Source of the DNA: Candidatus Obscuribacterales bacterium
Lineage (GTDB): Bacteria; Cyanobacteriota; Vampirovibrionia; Obscuribacterales; Obscuribacteraceae
Assembly (NCBI GenBank): GCA_019747875.1
Contig: JAIEQI010000055.1
Coordinates: forward strand, 1 to 64,000
Length of the DNA stretch: 64,000 bases
Direction: 5' to 3'
Part shown: in pieces, positions 1 to 9,260 of the stretch
How positions within the stretch are numbered: position 1 is the stretch's first letter
How the letters are laid out: the number at the start of each line of letters is the position of its first letter
Translations under genes and position numbers: made by a program
Notes under the pieces: generated by a model
Told to the model about the DNA's origin: nothing
Seen by the model: the letters and a program-made list of their open reading frames with translations, nothing else
Databases searched by the model: none

Positions 1-138
1 TTTTGGCGAAATCCCAGCAGTCAATTCCTACACTAAATTCTATGCTAGATTTGTCTCAGAATTATTGACAGGTTCCGGATCGCCACAACTGTCGATCCGA
101 TAGACACTTACATTCGCAGCGGTACTTACCATGTTGAG

Positions 139-951
139 TTGCCACTGCCATTCATTGTCGGTCGCGACCTGGTCGGAAAGGTCGTCTCAGTAGGACCGGA
201 AGTAACAAACTTCAAGGTTGGGGAACTCGTCTGGTCTAACAATCAAGGATATGGAGGAAGGCAAGGCGCGGCTGCGGAACTCCTGTGCGTGCAAGAGAAT
301 TATTTATATCCATTGCCAGCAGGAGCGGATCCGGTCGAGACAGTCGCCGTTCTTCACTCGGCACTAACTGCGGTGGCAGGACTTTTTTGGAAGGCGCAAG
401 TCAAATCCGGCGAAACGATATTCATTAATGGCGGCAGTGGCAACGTCGGTTCGGCAATTATTCAGCTGGCAAAATCGCGCGGAGCAAGGGTCGCCGTCAC
501 TGCGGGAAACGCTGCCAAACGCGATTGGGCAATCGAATGTGGTGCAGATCTCGTTATCGACTACCACAATGAGAACATTGAGACTCAACTATCGCACTTT
601 TCACCTCAGGGGATCGACATCTTTTGGGATACATCCGGCAAACCTGATTTTGAGACCGCTTTGCCTTCCATGGCTCAAAGGGGACGGATGATAATCATGG
701 CCGGTTTGCACAATCGAGCCTCAATTCCACTCGGGCTTTTTTACACGAAGAACCTGACACTTTTTGGGTTCACCATCACGAGCCTTTCTGTAGCCGAACT
801 GGCGGCAGGAGCCTCTGCGATTAGTGAGAATCTGCAGATATTAAAGGCGAAGATTCATTCTAAGATGAGGCTAAGTGAAACGGCCGAAGCTCATAAACTA
901 ATAGAATCCGGCAAGCTCTTTGGGAAAATAATCCTTCTTCCAGATGATTAA
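139..951 (+). CDS. Quinone-oxidoreductase-like MDR protein, 5' end disrupted
   Basis: Medium-chain dehydrogenase/reductase of the zinc-independent NAD(P)H:quinone oxidoreductase type. It has a GroES-like segment (PFIVGRDLVGKV, then EVTNFKVGELVW), and a Rossmann segment with the dinucleotide loop NGGSGNVGSAIIQLAKSRGA at about residues 96-115. No structural-zinc cysteine cluster is visible. The first possible start is TTG at 139, but the same frame is open back to a stop at 46-48 and already encodes family sequence (VDPIDTYIRSGTYHVELPL) before it. About 30-40 N-terminal residues of a normal protein are missing and no in-frame start exists for the conserved part. The gene is therefore probably a pseudogene or carries a frameshift near position 50-70. 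Family assignment is good; intactness is doubtful. Confidence 0.7.
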   Translation: MPLPFIVGRDLVGKVVSVGPEVTNFKVGELVWSNNQGYGGRQGAAAELLCVQENYLYPLPAGADPVETVAVLHSALTAVAGLFWKAQVKSGETIFINGGSGNVGSAIIQLAKSRGARVAVTAGNAAKRDWAIECGADLVIDYHNENIETQLSHFSPQGIDIFWDTSGKPDFETALPSMAQRGRMIIMAGLHNRASIPLGLFYTKNLTLFGFTITSLSVAELAAGASAISENLQILKAKIHSKMRLSETAEAHKLIESGKLFGKIILLPDD

Positions 952-1029
952 CCGAGACTCTCAGGAATCTTTCAGATTCTCCCCCTATGCTCATTCCATA
1001 AAGTTTATTGGAACTGAGCGAGGCGAACC

Positions 1030-1533
1030 ATGTTTCACACCAGAGCTATCACAGTCGTTGCAAGCGCTGCGCTACTTTTCTCGATTGCGCTCCCTCAAGA
1101 TGCATCCGCCGGAGAACTCGGCAGCTTCCTACGAGCGCTGAAAGACCAGGGCAAACAAGCATTACGCAATCAGCTCAACACAATGATTAATGGTGCCGTT
1201 CCAGGTGGCAGCAACGGTCCGTCCTACGGAAGTGCTCCTGAATATGGCAACACGCCTACTTACGGCGGCTCCCCAAATTACGGTGGCGACCCCGCCTACA
1301 GCAGCGCTCCCGAGTACAACGCACAAGCTCCTTCAAACGGATACACAGCGGCTCCCAGTGGAAATCCTTATCCGTCCAGCTCACAAGCTGCTCCACTAGA
1401 TCCAAGTATTTACGAAGCACCGGGAAGCACAGCCGCTGCACCTACACATTCCTACAGCGCTTCGCCGGCACCACACCTGACACCGGGTCCGGTGATCAAT
1501 GGGTTCGGTAGCCGCAGAGCTTCGATCCACTAA
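1030..1533 (+). CDS. Secreted Tyr/Gly/Pro/Ser-rich protein of unknown function
   Basis: No family recognised. The first 28 or so residues form a signal peptide (basic start, hydrophobic SAALLFSIALP, Ala-Ser-Ala before Gly-Glu-Leu). A short helix-prone stretch follows (LGSFLRALKDQGKQALRNQL). The rest, from about residue 60, is low-complexity with imperfect repeats around YGSAPEYGNTPTYGG and PNYGGDPAYSSAPEY, rich in Tyr, Gly, Pro and Ala. The composition suggests an extracellular or surface-attached disordered protein. The ATG at 1030 is chosen because it directly precedes the signal peptide. The gene stands alone between a disrupted oxidoreductase and a repeat cluster. Confidence 0.6.
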   Translation: MFHTRAITVVASAALLFSIALPQDASAGELGSFLRALKDQGKQALRNQLNTMINGAVPGGSNGPSYGSAPEYGNTPTYGGSPNYGGDPAYSSAPEYNAQAPSNGYTAAPSGNPYPSSSQAAPLDPSIYEAPGSTAAAPTHSYSASPAPHLTPGPVINGFGSRRASIH

Positions 1534-1557
1534 CTCACGTAGGTATTAGTTCGAAAA

Positions 1558-1870
1558 GTTAGAAGCCGGCAAGATGCCGGCGCTCCCGGGAACAGATCGC
1601 TCCATGCCACGAATCTGTCCTAAGTATGTAGCGCGGACGTCTCGTCCGCCCATAAGTATGGGCAGCGGACGTCTCGTCCGCGTTTAACTGCGGCAAAGGC
1701 AAGAAGCGAAATCGCTCTCAAGAGTTGGAATCCGCTAGATGTCGGCGCTCATCAAGATCGATAAAACGAAACTGCTTTGTGAGGCTATAGGCGGACATGA
1801 CGTCTGCGCTTTATAGCAGAGAGAATCGCTCTCAAAGAGATCGAAGCCGCAGGATGCCGGTCGAGGGGCG
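1558..1870. repeat. Cluster of dispersed palindromic repeat modules
   Basis: The 352 bases between genes hold no convincing gene, only repeat modules seen elsewhere in the window. Module A (GCCGGCAAGATGCCGGCGCT) lies at about 1566-1585. Module B (GCGGACG-TCT-CGTCCGC, a perfect hairpin) occurs at 1633-1649 and 1665-1681 with a 32-base period. The spacer CCATAAGTATGG is itself palindromic. Degenerate copies of A and B and an AATCGCTCTCAA module continue to about 1870. Similar modules recur near 4.2-4.5, 32.1, 45.5, 56.4-56.6 and 62.5 kb. Confidence 0.8.
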
Positions 1871-1885
1871 GAAGTGCGCTTAAAC

Positions 1886-2590
1886 TTAGCCTGGACGGCG
1901 ATAGATGCAGTGGAAGTTGCGCGTTTCGTACCATTCCGAAGACATTTCGAAGCGACGATGCCATTCGTAATTGGCCGTTATTCGATGCGGTGCGCGAAGA
2001 TCTTTCATGCAGCGATTGAGATTGTACTCGTCCGCAGCTTCGAAGAAAGTCAGGTATCGCGTTTTCTCCTGATTCACACTCTTGTATCGATGACAGCCGG
2101 ACCAAAGCGGAACGTCAGCTACTTGCGCAGGCAAATAGGTGTTCTGATACCACTCGTTGAATTCTTCTTCGTGCTCAGATTTAAACTCCGCTGCGAACAT
2201 CAAAAACGGTCGCGATCCAAACTTACCATCCGGTGCAACTCGATCATGAGCCCAAGTAGCTTTGTAGCTCACACGATTAAAATTGCGCAGAGAATTTGTT
2301 TTCCAAAGTTGAAATTCACGCATTACATCAGTCAACGATGAGCGCTTAAATAGCGCATCAACCGAGTCCAACGCTTCATCTGAAGCCATCTCATAAATGG
2401 TGAGGAACTGCTTATCGTACCAGCGCAAAGTTCCACTTGTCCCCATCTCTTCATAGCGCCGAATCGACCGAATCTCCGGGCAATCTCTAAGCATTGCCGC
2501 CAGAAACGTATGCTGATAAAAAGCATTGAATTCCGCTTCTTTTTCAGGCGGCACGCTAAGCGAAACAACCATTAATGGATTTGAGCTCAT
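1886..2590 (-). CDS. Two-domain dimeric α/β-barrel-like protein, unknown function
   Basis: 234 residues, no signal peptide, probably cytoplasmic. The sequence looks like two tandem ferredoxin-like domains. The N-terminal one starts PLMVVSLSVPPEKEAEFNAF and the second starts RPFLMFAAEFKSEHEEEFNE. Both then carry a Tyr-rich helix (FYQHTFLAAML and WYQNTYLPAQV), a Pro or Cys-Pro turn, an Arg-Tyr strand and a Phe/Tyr-Glu strand (YLTFFEAADEY). This pattern fits monooxygenase/EthD/DUF4286-type α/β-barrel proteins, but no catalytic residues are diagnostic and the substrate cannot be inferred. It is transcribed divergently from the efflux operon, across a 135-base gap. Confidence 0.65.
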   Translation of the reverse strand: MSSNPLMVVSLSVPPEKEAEFNAFYQHTFLAAMLRDCPEIRSIRRYEEMGTSGTLRWYDKQFLTIYEMASDEALDSVDALFKRSSLTDVMREFQLWKTNSLRNFNRVSYKATWAHDRVAPDGKFGSRPFLMFAAEFKSEHEEEFNEWYQNTYLPAQVADVPLWSGCHRYKSVNQEKTRYLTFFEAADEYNLNRCMKDLRAPHRITANYEWHRRFEMSSEWYETRNFHCIYRRPG

Positions 2591-2725
2591 TCGTCAATCT
2601 CTGTCGCCACACCCTTGTCTATATATCTTTTTCATCGCCCTTTACGAGATAATCTTTTGCTTATTAGTTCCAGAAACAGCACCAGTATTCATTTAGAGCC
2701 TGTGTAGTTGTGGTTTACTTTGCTG

Positions 2726-4102
2726 ATGCAGAGACGTCTCCTCGCGATCTTGCCAATCATGCTTGCGTTCCTTGCTGCGGGCTTGTGGACCCAGCTCATG
2801 GCAATAGCGGAAGAGGCACCGGCGTTGCGTCCTGCCGTCCTCGAGCCCGTTACATTGCCACAGGCGGTGCAAAGCTCGCTTGACAATAATGTGCAGATTA
2901 AGAACAGCCGCCTCGATGTCGAGATTAACGACGCCAAAATTTCGTCAGCGCGCACTCGAATTTTTCCAGAGTTTCATATGAATGCCGTTGGTTTGCAGTT
3001 ACTTGCACCACTAGAGTTTGACTTTAATAAGGGCGTCTTTGGTAACTTCAAAGCGACAGGGCCGATACCGGCAGAAAAGATCAACGTGACGACAGATCAG
3101 CGCCCTGTTCTATTTCTCAACACATCGCTAGTGCAACCAATCACGCAGATCTCCAGAATAAGACTGGCTATCAGGCAAGCCGAGCTATCGAAGAGCATTG
3201 CGCAACAAAAATATCGCTTGCAAAAACAACAAGTCTCAAACCAAGTTAGACGAGCGTATTACAGGATTCTCGAAAGCGAAGATAATCTGAAAGTTCTGGA
3301 TTCGACTCGACAGATGTTTCGCGAAATTGAACGTGTGAGCACGAACTATTTAGCAAATAAAATGGTGCTTCCAGCAGAGCTGCTTGAAGTGAAACAACAG
3401 CTTGCAAATGTCGAATATGAAACCTTGAAATTGAGCAACGCAATTGCAAACCAAAAGGAAGAACTTTCGCGACTGCTTGGGCGCGATATAAAAAACGATT
3501 TCCAACTAGCGCACACGCCTGATACAAAGCTCACAGAAATGGATTTACGAGATGCGCAAGGACGAGCGCTTACGCAAAGAGCAGAGCTACTGCAGACCTC
3601 GTTTCAAACGCAGCAATTGGACCTTGAACGGCGAATTCGGAAGCAACAACAGCTACCGCAGATGAGTCTTGTAATGAATTACTTCTCCATATTTGGAGCG
3701 CAGATTCTGCCTAAGAATGTAATTTTTGCCGGGCTGCTTGTGCACTGGGAGCCGATGGAAACGCTGCGTAAGAGCTATGAGATTTCCGAACAGAAGAAGC
3801 TTATTCAACAGTCAAGTAATAGTTTGAAGGATCTGCAGACTCAAATATTGATCGAGGTAAACACTACGCATAGGACTTTGCAAGAATGCAAGCAGTTCGT
3901 GCAAGTTGCTGCTCTCGGTCGAGAGCTGGCAGCGGAAAAGTTACGCGTGGTGAGCAATAAGTACAAGGAGAAAGCAGCACTACTAAAGGACGTGTTGCAG
4001 GCGCAGAAAGATCTGACACAGGCCGACAATAGAGCAACACAGGCAACACTTGCACTATGGACGGCGCGTGCCGATTTCGAGAAAGCGATTGGAGAGGATT
4101 GA
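2726..4102 (+). CDS. TolC-family outer-membrane efflux channel
   Basis: Outer-membrane factor of a tripartite exporter. The ATG at 2726 is preferred over an upstream TTG at 2708 because it directly precedes a signal peptide (LLAILPIMLAFLAAGLWTQL, cleavage near AMA/EEAPAL). Two TolC-type repeats follow: long coiled-coil helices (QAELSKSIAQQKYRLQKQQV; LDSTRQMFREIERVSTNYLA; later DLQTQILIEVNTTHRTLQEC and DVLQAQKDLTQADNRATQ) with β-strand segments that would form the barrel. The length of 458 residues is normal for the family. The stop overlaps the start of the adaptor gene (TGATG), so the three efflux genes form one coupled operon. The substrate is unknown. Confidence 0.88.
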   Translation: MQRRLLAILPIMLAFLAAGLWTQLMAIAEEAPALRPAVLEPVTLPQAVQSSLDNNVQIKNSRLDVEINDAKISSARTRIFPEFHMNAVGLQLLAPLEFDFNKGVFGNFKATGPIPAEKINVTTDQRPVLFLNTSLVQPITQISRIRLAIRQAELSKSIAQQKYRLQKQQVSNQVRRAYYRILESEDNLKVLDSTRQMFREIERVSTNYLANKMVLPAELLEVKQQLANVEYETLKLSNAIANQKEELSRLLGRDIKNDFQLAHTPDTKLTEMDLRDAQGRALTQRAELLQTSFQTQQLDLERRIRKQQQLPQMSLVMNYFSIFGAQILPKNVIFAGLLVHWEPMETLRKSYEISEQKKLIQQSSNSLKDLQTQILIEVNTTHRTLQECKQFVQVAALGRELAAEKLRVVSNKYKEKAALLKDVLQAQKDLTQADNRATQATLALWTARADFEKAIGED

Positions 4103-5691
4103 TGTTACGGGAATTGCTTCACGGAATTATGAGTTCACCGCGACAGTTGGCTTCGCCTTTGGGGACCTTGATCTCCGGGCGACGCATGGCATCGGCCCTA
4201 CACAGACAGCAGAGCTCTGGGATAGTCACCGTGTGGGCGGCACATTCGGTTACAAACGAATCGTTTGGCAAGGCTATGGGCGGACGGGACGTCCGCGCTC
4301 CATACAGAACAGGGCAACGCCCCCGACACGAAATTGGGCGCCTGTTGCCGGCGCAACACAGACAGCAGAGCTCTGGGATAGTCACCGTGTGGGCGGCATA
4401 TTCGGTTACAAACGAATCGTTTGGCAAGGCTATAGGCGGACGGGACGTCCGCGCTCCATACAGAACAGGGCGACGACCCTTACACGAAATTGGGCGCCTG
4501 TTGCCGGTTCTCGCTTTCATAGTGTTGCTTACTGGTGGGTGTGCGGAGAAGGCGAAGCTTGAGCCGGCACTACAGGTGGTGACTACACAGAAAGTTGAAA
4601 TGCTTGAGCCGACAGCTAATGAAGAGCGTTATTCGGCCGTGATTGCCCCAGCATCGCAAATGGAGGTGCTTTTCAAAGGTGCCGGATATGTGGAAAAGAT
4701 TCAAACCGCAAGAGATAAGACTGGATCGATACGCATCATCCAGGAAGGCGACTTTGTTAAAAGAGGTAGCGTTTTAGCAAGACTGCACCAAGATGATAAC
4801 AAGGAAAAGATCAACGAGCAGCAAGCAAGCCTGCGTGAAGTCCAGTTGTCGGACGCAAAAATAAACGCTCTGATCGAAACGGCATCCGCCGAACTCAAGC
4901 AAGCTGAGATTGAAAGCGAACGAGCGCAAAGACTATTTGCCCTCGACAGCATGACGAAGCCGGAACTGGACGCCGCCAACACGAAACTGTCGGTGGCACA
5001 ATCACGCCTGCGGGAAATCAAAGCACAAATCCCCGTGAATCGAGCGACACAAGACCGCATTCGTTCAGCAATTGCCGAGGCACGCTATTCGCTCAAGGAT
5101 ACGACACTGACGGCGCCAATGGATGGCATCATTCTAAAGAGAAATATTGAGGAAGGCAGTCTCGCCAATAACGGGACATCAGCATTCACTATGGCGGATA
5201 CAAGTTCCGTCAAAGCGATCTTCGGGCTACCTGATATCAAACTTTCGCAGCTATCTATCGGAATGCCCCTTGATATAAGTACGGAAGCTATTCCCGGAAA
5301 GATCTTCAAAGGACGCGTAACGGACATAGGAGCCTCGGCGGATCCCAAGACGCGAGTGTTCAACATCGAGGTCACAATTCCCAATAAGGCTTATGAACTT
5401 CGATCAGGTATGGTGGCATCTCTCATATTCGGTGACAAGGAAACAAAGTCGCCGCAAATGACGATTCCTTTTAGCGCGGTTATACGGTCCAGCAAGGACC
5501 CGCAAGGCTATTCCGTTTATACGTTACGGATTGAAGGCGGCAAACAAGTTGCCGAAGAAAAAGACGTCAAACTTGGACAGCCATCGGGACGCATGATCAC
5601 GGTATTGGAAGGATTGCACCCCAATGATGAGGTCATAACCAACGGTGCGAGTCGAATTGCCAACGGACAGGAGGTCCGGGCCGTACGATGA
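4102..5691 (+). CDS. HlyD/AcrA-family periplasmic adaptor with repeat-derived N-terminus
   Basis: Membrane-fusion protein linking the RND pump to TolC. The core (from about residue 150) has the lipoyl/barrel-sandwich halves around EVLFKGAGYVEKI and DTTLTAPMDGIILKRNIEEG, an α-hairpin (EQQASLREVQLSDAKINALI; ELDAANTKLSVAQSRLREIK), a β-barrel domain and a C-terminal membrane-proximal domain. A lipoprotein signal (VLAFIVLLTGGC, Cys about 147) lies unusually far inside. ATG 4102 overlaps the tolC stop (TGATG) and is the natural coupled start, but residues 34-137 are two in-frame copies of a 156-base repeat. A shorter product from TTG 4501, which directly precedes the signal, is an alternative. The stop overlaps the next gene by ATGA. 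Confidence 0.85.
   Translation: MLRELLHGIMSSPRQLASPLGTLISGRRMASALHRQQSSGIVTVWAAHSVTNESFGKAMGGRDVRAPYRTGQRPRHEIGRLLPAQHRQQSSGIVTVWAAYSVTNESFGKAIGGRDVRAPYRTGRRPLHEIGRLLPVLAFIVLLTGGCAEKAKLEPALQVVTTQKVEMLEPTANEERYSAVIAPASQMEVLFKGAGYVEKIQTARDKTGSIRIIQEGDFVKRGSVLARLHQDDNKEKINEQQASLREVQLSDAKINALIETASAELKQAEIESERAQRLFALDSMTKPELDAANTKLSVAQSRLREIKAQIPVNRATQDRIRSAIAEARYSLKDTTLTAPMDGIILKRNIEEGSLANNGTSAFTMADTSSVKAIFGLPDIKLSQLSIGMPLDISTEAIPGKIFKGRVTDIGASADPKTRVFNIEVTIPNKAYELRSGMVASLIFGDKETKSPQMTIPFSAVIRSSKDPQGYSVYTLRIEGGKQVAEEKDVKLGQPSGRMITVLEGLHPNDEVITNGASRIANGQEVRAVR
4201..4512. repeat. Two direct copies of a 156-base repeat inside the HlyD gene
   Basis: Copy 1 (4201-4356) and copy 2 (4357-4512) are nearly identical. 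Both start CACAGACAGCAGAGCTCTGG and contain a module-B-like palindrome (GGACGGGACGTCC) and end near GGGCGCCTGTTGCCGG. The 156-base period is a multiple of three, so the reading frame is kept and the encoded 52-residue unit is repeated (it includes GGRDVRAPYRTG). A GACGCATGGCATC element just before copy 1 (about 4179) recurs at about 45567. Confidence 0.9.
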
Positions 5692-8600
5692 GCGAAAACC
5701 TGCACGACGAAGAGCAAATAGCAAAAACAAAAAACATGGCGCGTTATTTCGTCGAGACGCGACAGGTTAGTTGGATTTTGCTGATCATCACGCTGCTCTG
5801 GGGTGCCTTTGCTTATTGGGCGATGGACAAAAGAAAGGATCCGCTTCAGTCAAACCTGTTCGCTTGTGTGGTTTGCCCATGGCCCGGAGCCAGCGCCGAC
5901 AAAGTTGAAGATCTGGTAACGCGCAAGATCGAAGAAAAAATTTCCGAGAATATGAAGGTGCAAGAAATCACTTCCGTTTCTCGAAGCAATGTTTCAATCA
6001 TTACTATAAAGATCGATGACCGCCTCAAGAAGACGGAACAGGTTTTCGACGACCTGAACTTGAGACTCTCTTCAATTCAAGATCTTCCTAGCGGCGCCGG
6101 TCCAATTCGCTTTCTTAAAGACTACGGCGAAATAACAACAATGATGCTAACGATCGCAAGCCCGAAGGCAAGCGAAGTAGAGGTTAGCCTCCGCGCACGC
6201 GAAATCGAGAAAGCGATTGAGAATACTCGAGAGCAATTTCATCAAGGATACCCACAACGGCAGGACGATGACATTGCCATCGCTCTCTGTTATCCACATA
6301 CGTTGAGCTCAACGATCCCTCGAAGACAACGAGACAAAGTATCTGATTACGGAGCAAAGCACGGGCTGTTCAGCGATGTGCACCCGTTCGAAGGAAATGG
6401 ATTCGTTGGTGTCATCGGGAAATCAAAGCTGGGCGACCAGGCGATTTATGACTTCCTGATGAAGTACGTACGAGAGAAGCTAAAGCCTTCTTTCCAGCAC
6501 CCGGACCTTTGGGATCCAATTATAGTACGCGATACCGCGGAAACAAAAAACAAGCTGATGGCTGCGGCCGGTGACAAGTACAGCAATAAGGATCTTGCTG
6601 ATTACGCAGACCTGATCAAACGATCACTCCAGACACTAAAAGAAGTAACACGAATCACCACACATGGAGTTATCGGCGAACAAATCAATCTCGATTTCTC
6701 GCAAGAACGACTCGCTTCCTATGGCATGCAGCCTACCGATTTGCGAGAGAAACTAACAAGCCGCAACATTCTCGGCACAGGAGGAATGCTTGAAGTTGCT
6801 GGACGCAATTTGCCTGTGCGCCCAACTGGCGCTTTCACATCTGAAAAGGACATTGGCAGTGTGGTTGTGTCCACAACGCCAACCGGAGTCCCGGTCTATC
6901 TTCGCGATATAGTCGAAATAAGCCGAGATTATGAGTCACCACCACGTTTCTTGGGCTTTCTCACATGGAAAGATAAGAACGGAAAATTTCAGAGAAGCCG
7001 AGCCGTCACCCTGGCTGTTTTCATGCGCAGTGAAGAACAGATCGACAAATTCGGAGTAGCCGTCGATCAAATGATGGAGACGCTAAAAAGTCGCCTGCCT
7101 GATGATCTTATCCTGGAACGCATTACAGACCAACCTGAACAAGTACGAGATAACATAGAACTCTTCATGACCAGTCTTTACGAAGCGATTGGGCTTGTTA
7201 TCCTGACTGCGCTGATCGGATTTTGGGAATGGCGCTCGGCCTTGCTGATTGCAACATCGATTCCCACAACATTAGCGATGACCTTCGGCATGATGCATAT
7301 CTTGGGTCTTGATCTTCAGCAGTGTTCGATCGCCGCATTGATCATTGCACTTGGATTGCTGGTCGACGACCCGGTCGTTGCCGGTGATGCAATTAAGCGG
7401 GAACTGGGCGAAGGTCGTTCGCGATTGATCGCATCCTGGCTTGGTCCCACAAAGCTGGCTCACGCGATCATGTTCGCCACTCTAACCAATATCGCAGCAT
7501 ACTTGCCACTGCTTATGATGACAGGGGAGGTTGGGCAATTCATTACGAGCTTACCGATTGTTATCACGTGCTCTTTGATCGCTTCGAGAATTGTTAGCAT
7601 GACCTTTGTGCCCTTCCTCGGCTATTATTTGTTGCGCCCACCGAAAAAGAAAGAGCGCTCTGCCGCGGCTGAACGCGCTTATCAAACTTATATGAAAATA
7701 GGCGGAAGCGTCCTCAAGAATCGAATTCCGATTTTCGCTTGCAGTTTGGTTGTTTTGTGCGCGGGCTTCTACGCCATGAGCGAAACCAAAAGTAGCTTCT
7801 TCCCAAACGATGTTTTCAAAATCTCGTGGGTCGATGTTTGGATGCCGGAAGATGCATCAATAACAGCAACAAATGATGCTGCCGAACACGTTGAAAGAGT
7901 AACGCAGGAAGTGACAAAGGAATTGTCAGCGAAGATAAACCGCCCTGACTTTCTCAACGTAATTTGCACATATGTAGGCGGAGCTGGTCCTCGTTTCTGG
8001 AGTTCATTGATGCCTGAATTGGATCAATTGAATTACTCACAGGTAATAATTGAAGTGGATCAAAAGCACGATACGGATCTCTTAGTCCCGGCGTTGCAGA
8101 AAGCTCTGGACGAAAAGGTGCCAGAAGCTCGCTGCGACGTGCGCCAACTCGAAGGGGGCAAACCTGTCGGATTGCCGATCGCTTTGCGTATATCAGGAAG
8201 CGACGAAGATACCTTGAGAGAACTCGCAAAGAGGGCAGCTGAAATCATCCGCGCATGCCCAATGACAGCACGAGTTCGCGATGATTGGGGCGCAGCTAAC
8301 TTCGGGGTCGATCTGCGGATCAATCCAGACAAGGCATTTATGTCAGGACTCTCAAATCAGGACATCGCCGATTCCTCAATAGTCGGACTGAACGGTTACC
8401 GAGTCGATGCTTTGCGCGAAGGAGACAAACAGATCCCTATCGTTGCCCGTTTGCGGTTAGAAGAAAGCGGCGAAATGCAGAGCCTCTCCGACTTGTATGT
8501 GTATTCAGTTAACAGCCAACAGAAATTGCCATTAACCGAAGTCGCGACAATCAATTTCAAAAACGAATCCGAAAAAATAAAACGGCGAAATCAATTCAGA

Positions 8601-9260
8601 ACAATCACCGTCGGTGCATACACGCAGGCCGGCTATCTCCCTTCTGAAATTATGGAACAAATCAGACCGGAGGTCGAAAAGTTCCGCGCTGAGCTACCTC
8701 CGGGTTATAAGCTGGAAATTGGCGGTGAAGAAGAAGATCAGCTCAAATCTTTCACCGAGATGGCGATCGTCATGGCAGTTTCCGTGGTAAGCATTTTCAT
8801 TTGTCTTGTTCTTCAATTCAAAAATGCAGTCAAACCGTTTCTTGTTTTCGCAGCCATACCCTACGGAATGCTTGGCGCGCTAGTGGGATTGATGATCATG
8901 GACAAGCCCTTCGGATTTCCAGCATTCATGGGCGTCGCCAGTTTGGCAGGTGTTATCGTCAGTCACGTAATCGTGCTCTTTGATTTCATAGAAGCCAGCC
9001 ACGAGGAAGGCGCGCCACTCAAGGAAGCGCTGCTGCACGCCAGCATGATTCGCTTGCGCCCAGTTTTGATTACGGTGAGCGCTACTGTGCTTGGGTTTGT
9101 ACCTTTAGCTATGCACGGAGGTCCGCTGTGGGAACCTCTCTGCTACGCCCAAATCGGCGGCTTGACGGTGGCCACGTTCGTTACTTTGATTTTAGTTCCC
9201 ATAATCTATGCAATCGCAGTTTTGGATCTAAAAATTGTTTCCTGGGACGGTCAGAAATGA
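5688..9260 (+). CDS. RND-family efflux transporter permease (AcrB-like), enlarged
   Basis: Proton-driven inner-membrane pump of the tripartite exporter. It has TM1 (WILLIITLLWGAFAYWAM), porter domains, a TM2-6 block with the proton-relay pair at Asp560-Asp561 (GLLVDDPVVAGDAI), a second periplasmic half, and a C-terminal TM block (GVASLAGVIVSHVIVLFDF, VLITVSATVLGFVPLAM). It is 1190 residues long against about 1050 for AcrB. The Asp pair sits roughly 150 residues later than AcrB Asp407/408, so the extra sequence lies in the first periplasmic loop, apparently around residues 180-300. ATG 5688 overlaps the adaptor stop (ATGA). Substrate unknown; efflux assignment is firm. Confidence 0.92.
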   Translation: MSENLHDEEQIAKTKNMARYFVETRQVSWILLIITLLWGAFAYWAMDKRKDPLQSNLFACVVCPWPGASADKVEDLVTRKIEEKISENMKVQEITSVSRSNVSIITIKIDDRLKKTEQVFDDLNLRLSSIQDLPSGAGPIRFLKDYGEITTMMLTIASPKASEVEVSLRAREIEKAIENTREQFHQGYPQRQDDDIAIALCYPHTLSSTIPRRQRDKVSDYGAKHGLFSDVHPFEGNGFVGVIGKSKLGDQAIYDFLMKYVREKLKPSFQHPDLWDPIIVRDTAETKNKLMAAAGDKYSNKDLADYADLIKRSLQTLKEVTRITTHGVIGEQINLDFSQERLASYGMQPTDLREKLTSRNILGTGGMLEVAGRNLPVRPTGAFTSEKDIGSVVVSTTPTGVPVYLRDIVEISRDYESPPRFLGFLTWKDKNGKFQRSRAVTLAVFMRSEEQIDKFGVAVDQMMETLKSRLPDDLILERITDQPEQVRDNIELFMTSLYEAIGLVILTALIGFWEWRSALLIATSIPTTLAMTFGMMHILGLDLQQCSIAALIIALGLLVDDPVVAGDAIKRELGEGRSRLIASWLGPTKLAHAIMFATLTNIAAYLPLLMMTGEVGQFITSLPIVITCSLIASRIVSMTFVPFLGYYLLRPPKKKERSAAAERAYQTYMKIGGSVLKNRIPIFACSLVVLCAGFYAMSETKSSFFPNDVFKISWVDVWMPEDASITATNDAAEHVERVTQEVTKELSAKINRPDFLNVICTYVGGAGPRFWSSLMPELDQLNYSQVIIEVDQKHDTDLLVPALQKALDEKVPEARCDVRQLEGGKPVGLPIALRISGSDEDTLRELAKRAAEIIRACPMTARVRDDWGAANFGVDLRINPDKAFMSGLSNQDIADSSIVGLNGYRVDALREGDKQIPIVARLRLEESGEMQSLSDLYVYSVNSQQKLPLTEVATINFKNESEKIKRRNQFRTITVGAYTQAGYLPSEIMEQIRPEVEKFRAELPPGYKLEIGGEEEDQLKSFTEMAIVMAVSVVSIFICLVLQFKNAVKPFLVFAAIPYGMLGALVGLMIMDKPFGFPAFMGVASLAGVIVSHVIVLFDFIEASHEEGAPLKEALLHASMIRLRPVLITVSATVLGFVPLAMHGGPLWEPLCYAQIGGLTVATFVTLILVPIIYAIAVLDLKIVSWDGQK

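Noticed and set aside
1633-1681. CRISPR array from the 32-bp tandem units
   Set aside because: The units are identical throughout with no variable spacers, only two or three copies, and no cas genes are present.
4050-4562. Alternative + ORF across the 156-bp repeats
   Set aside because: It is an out-of-frame reading of the repeat DNA overlapping the coupled HlyD frame and lacks any domain.
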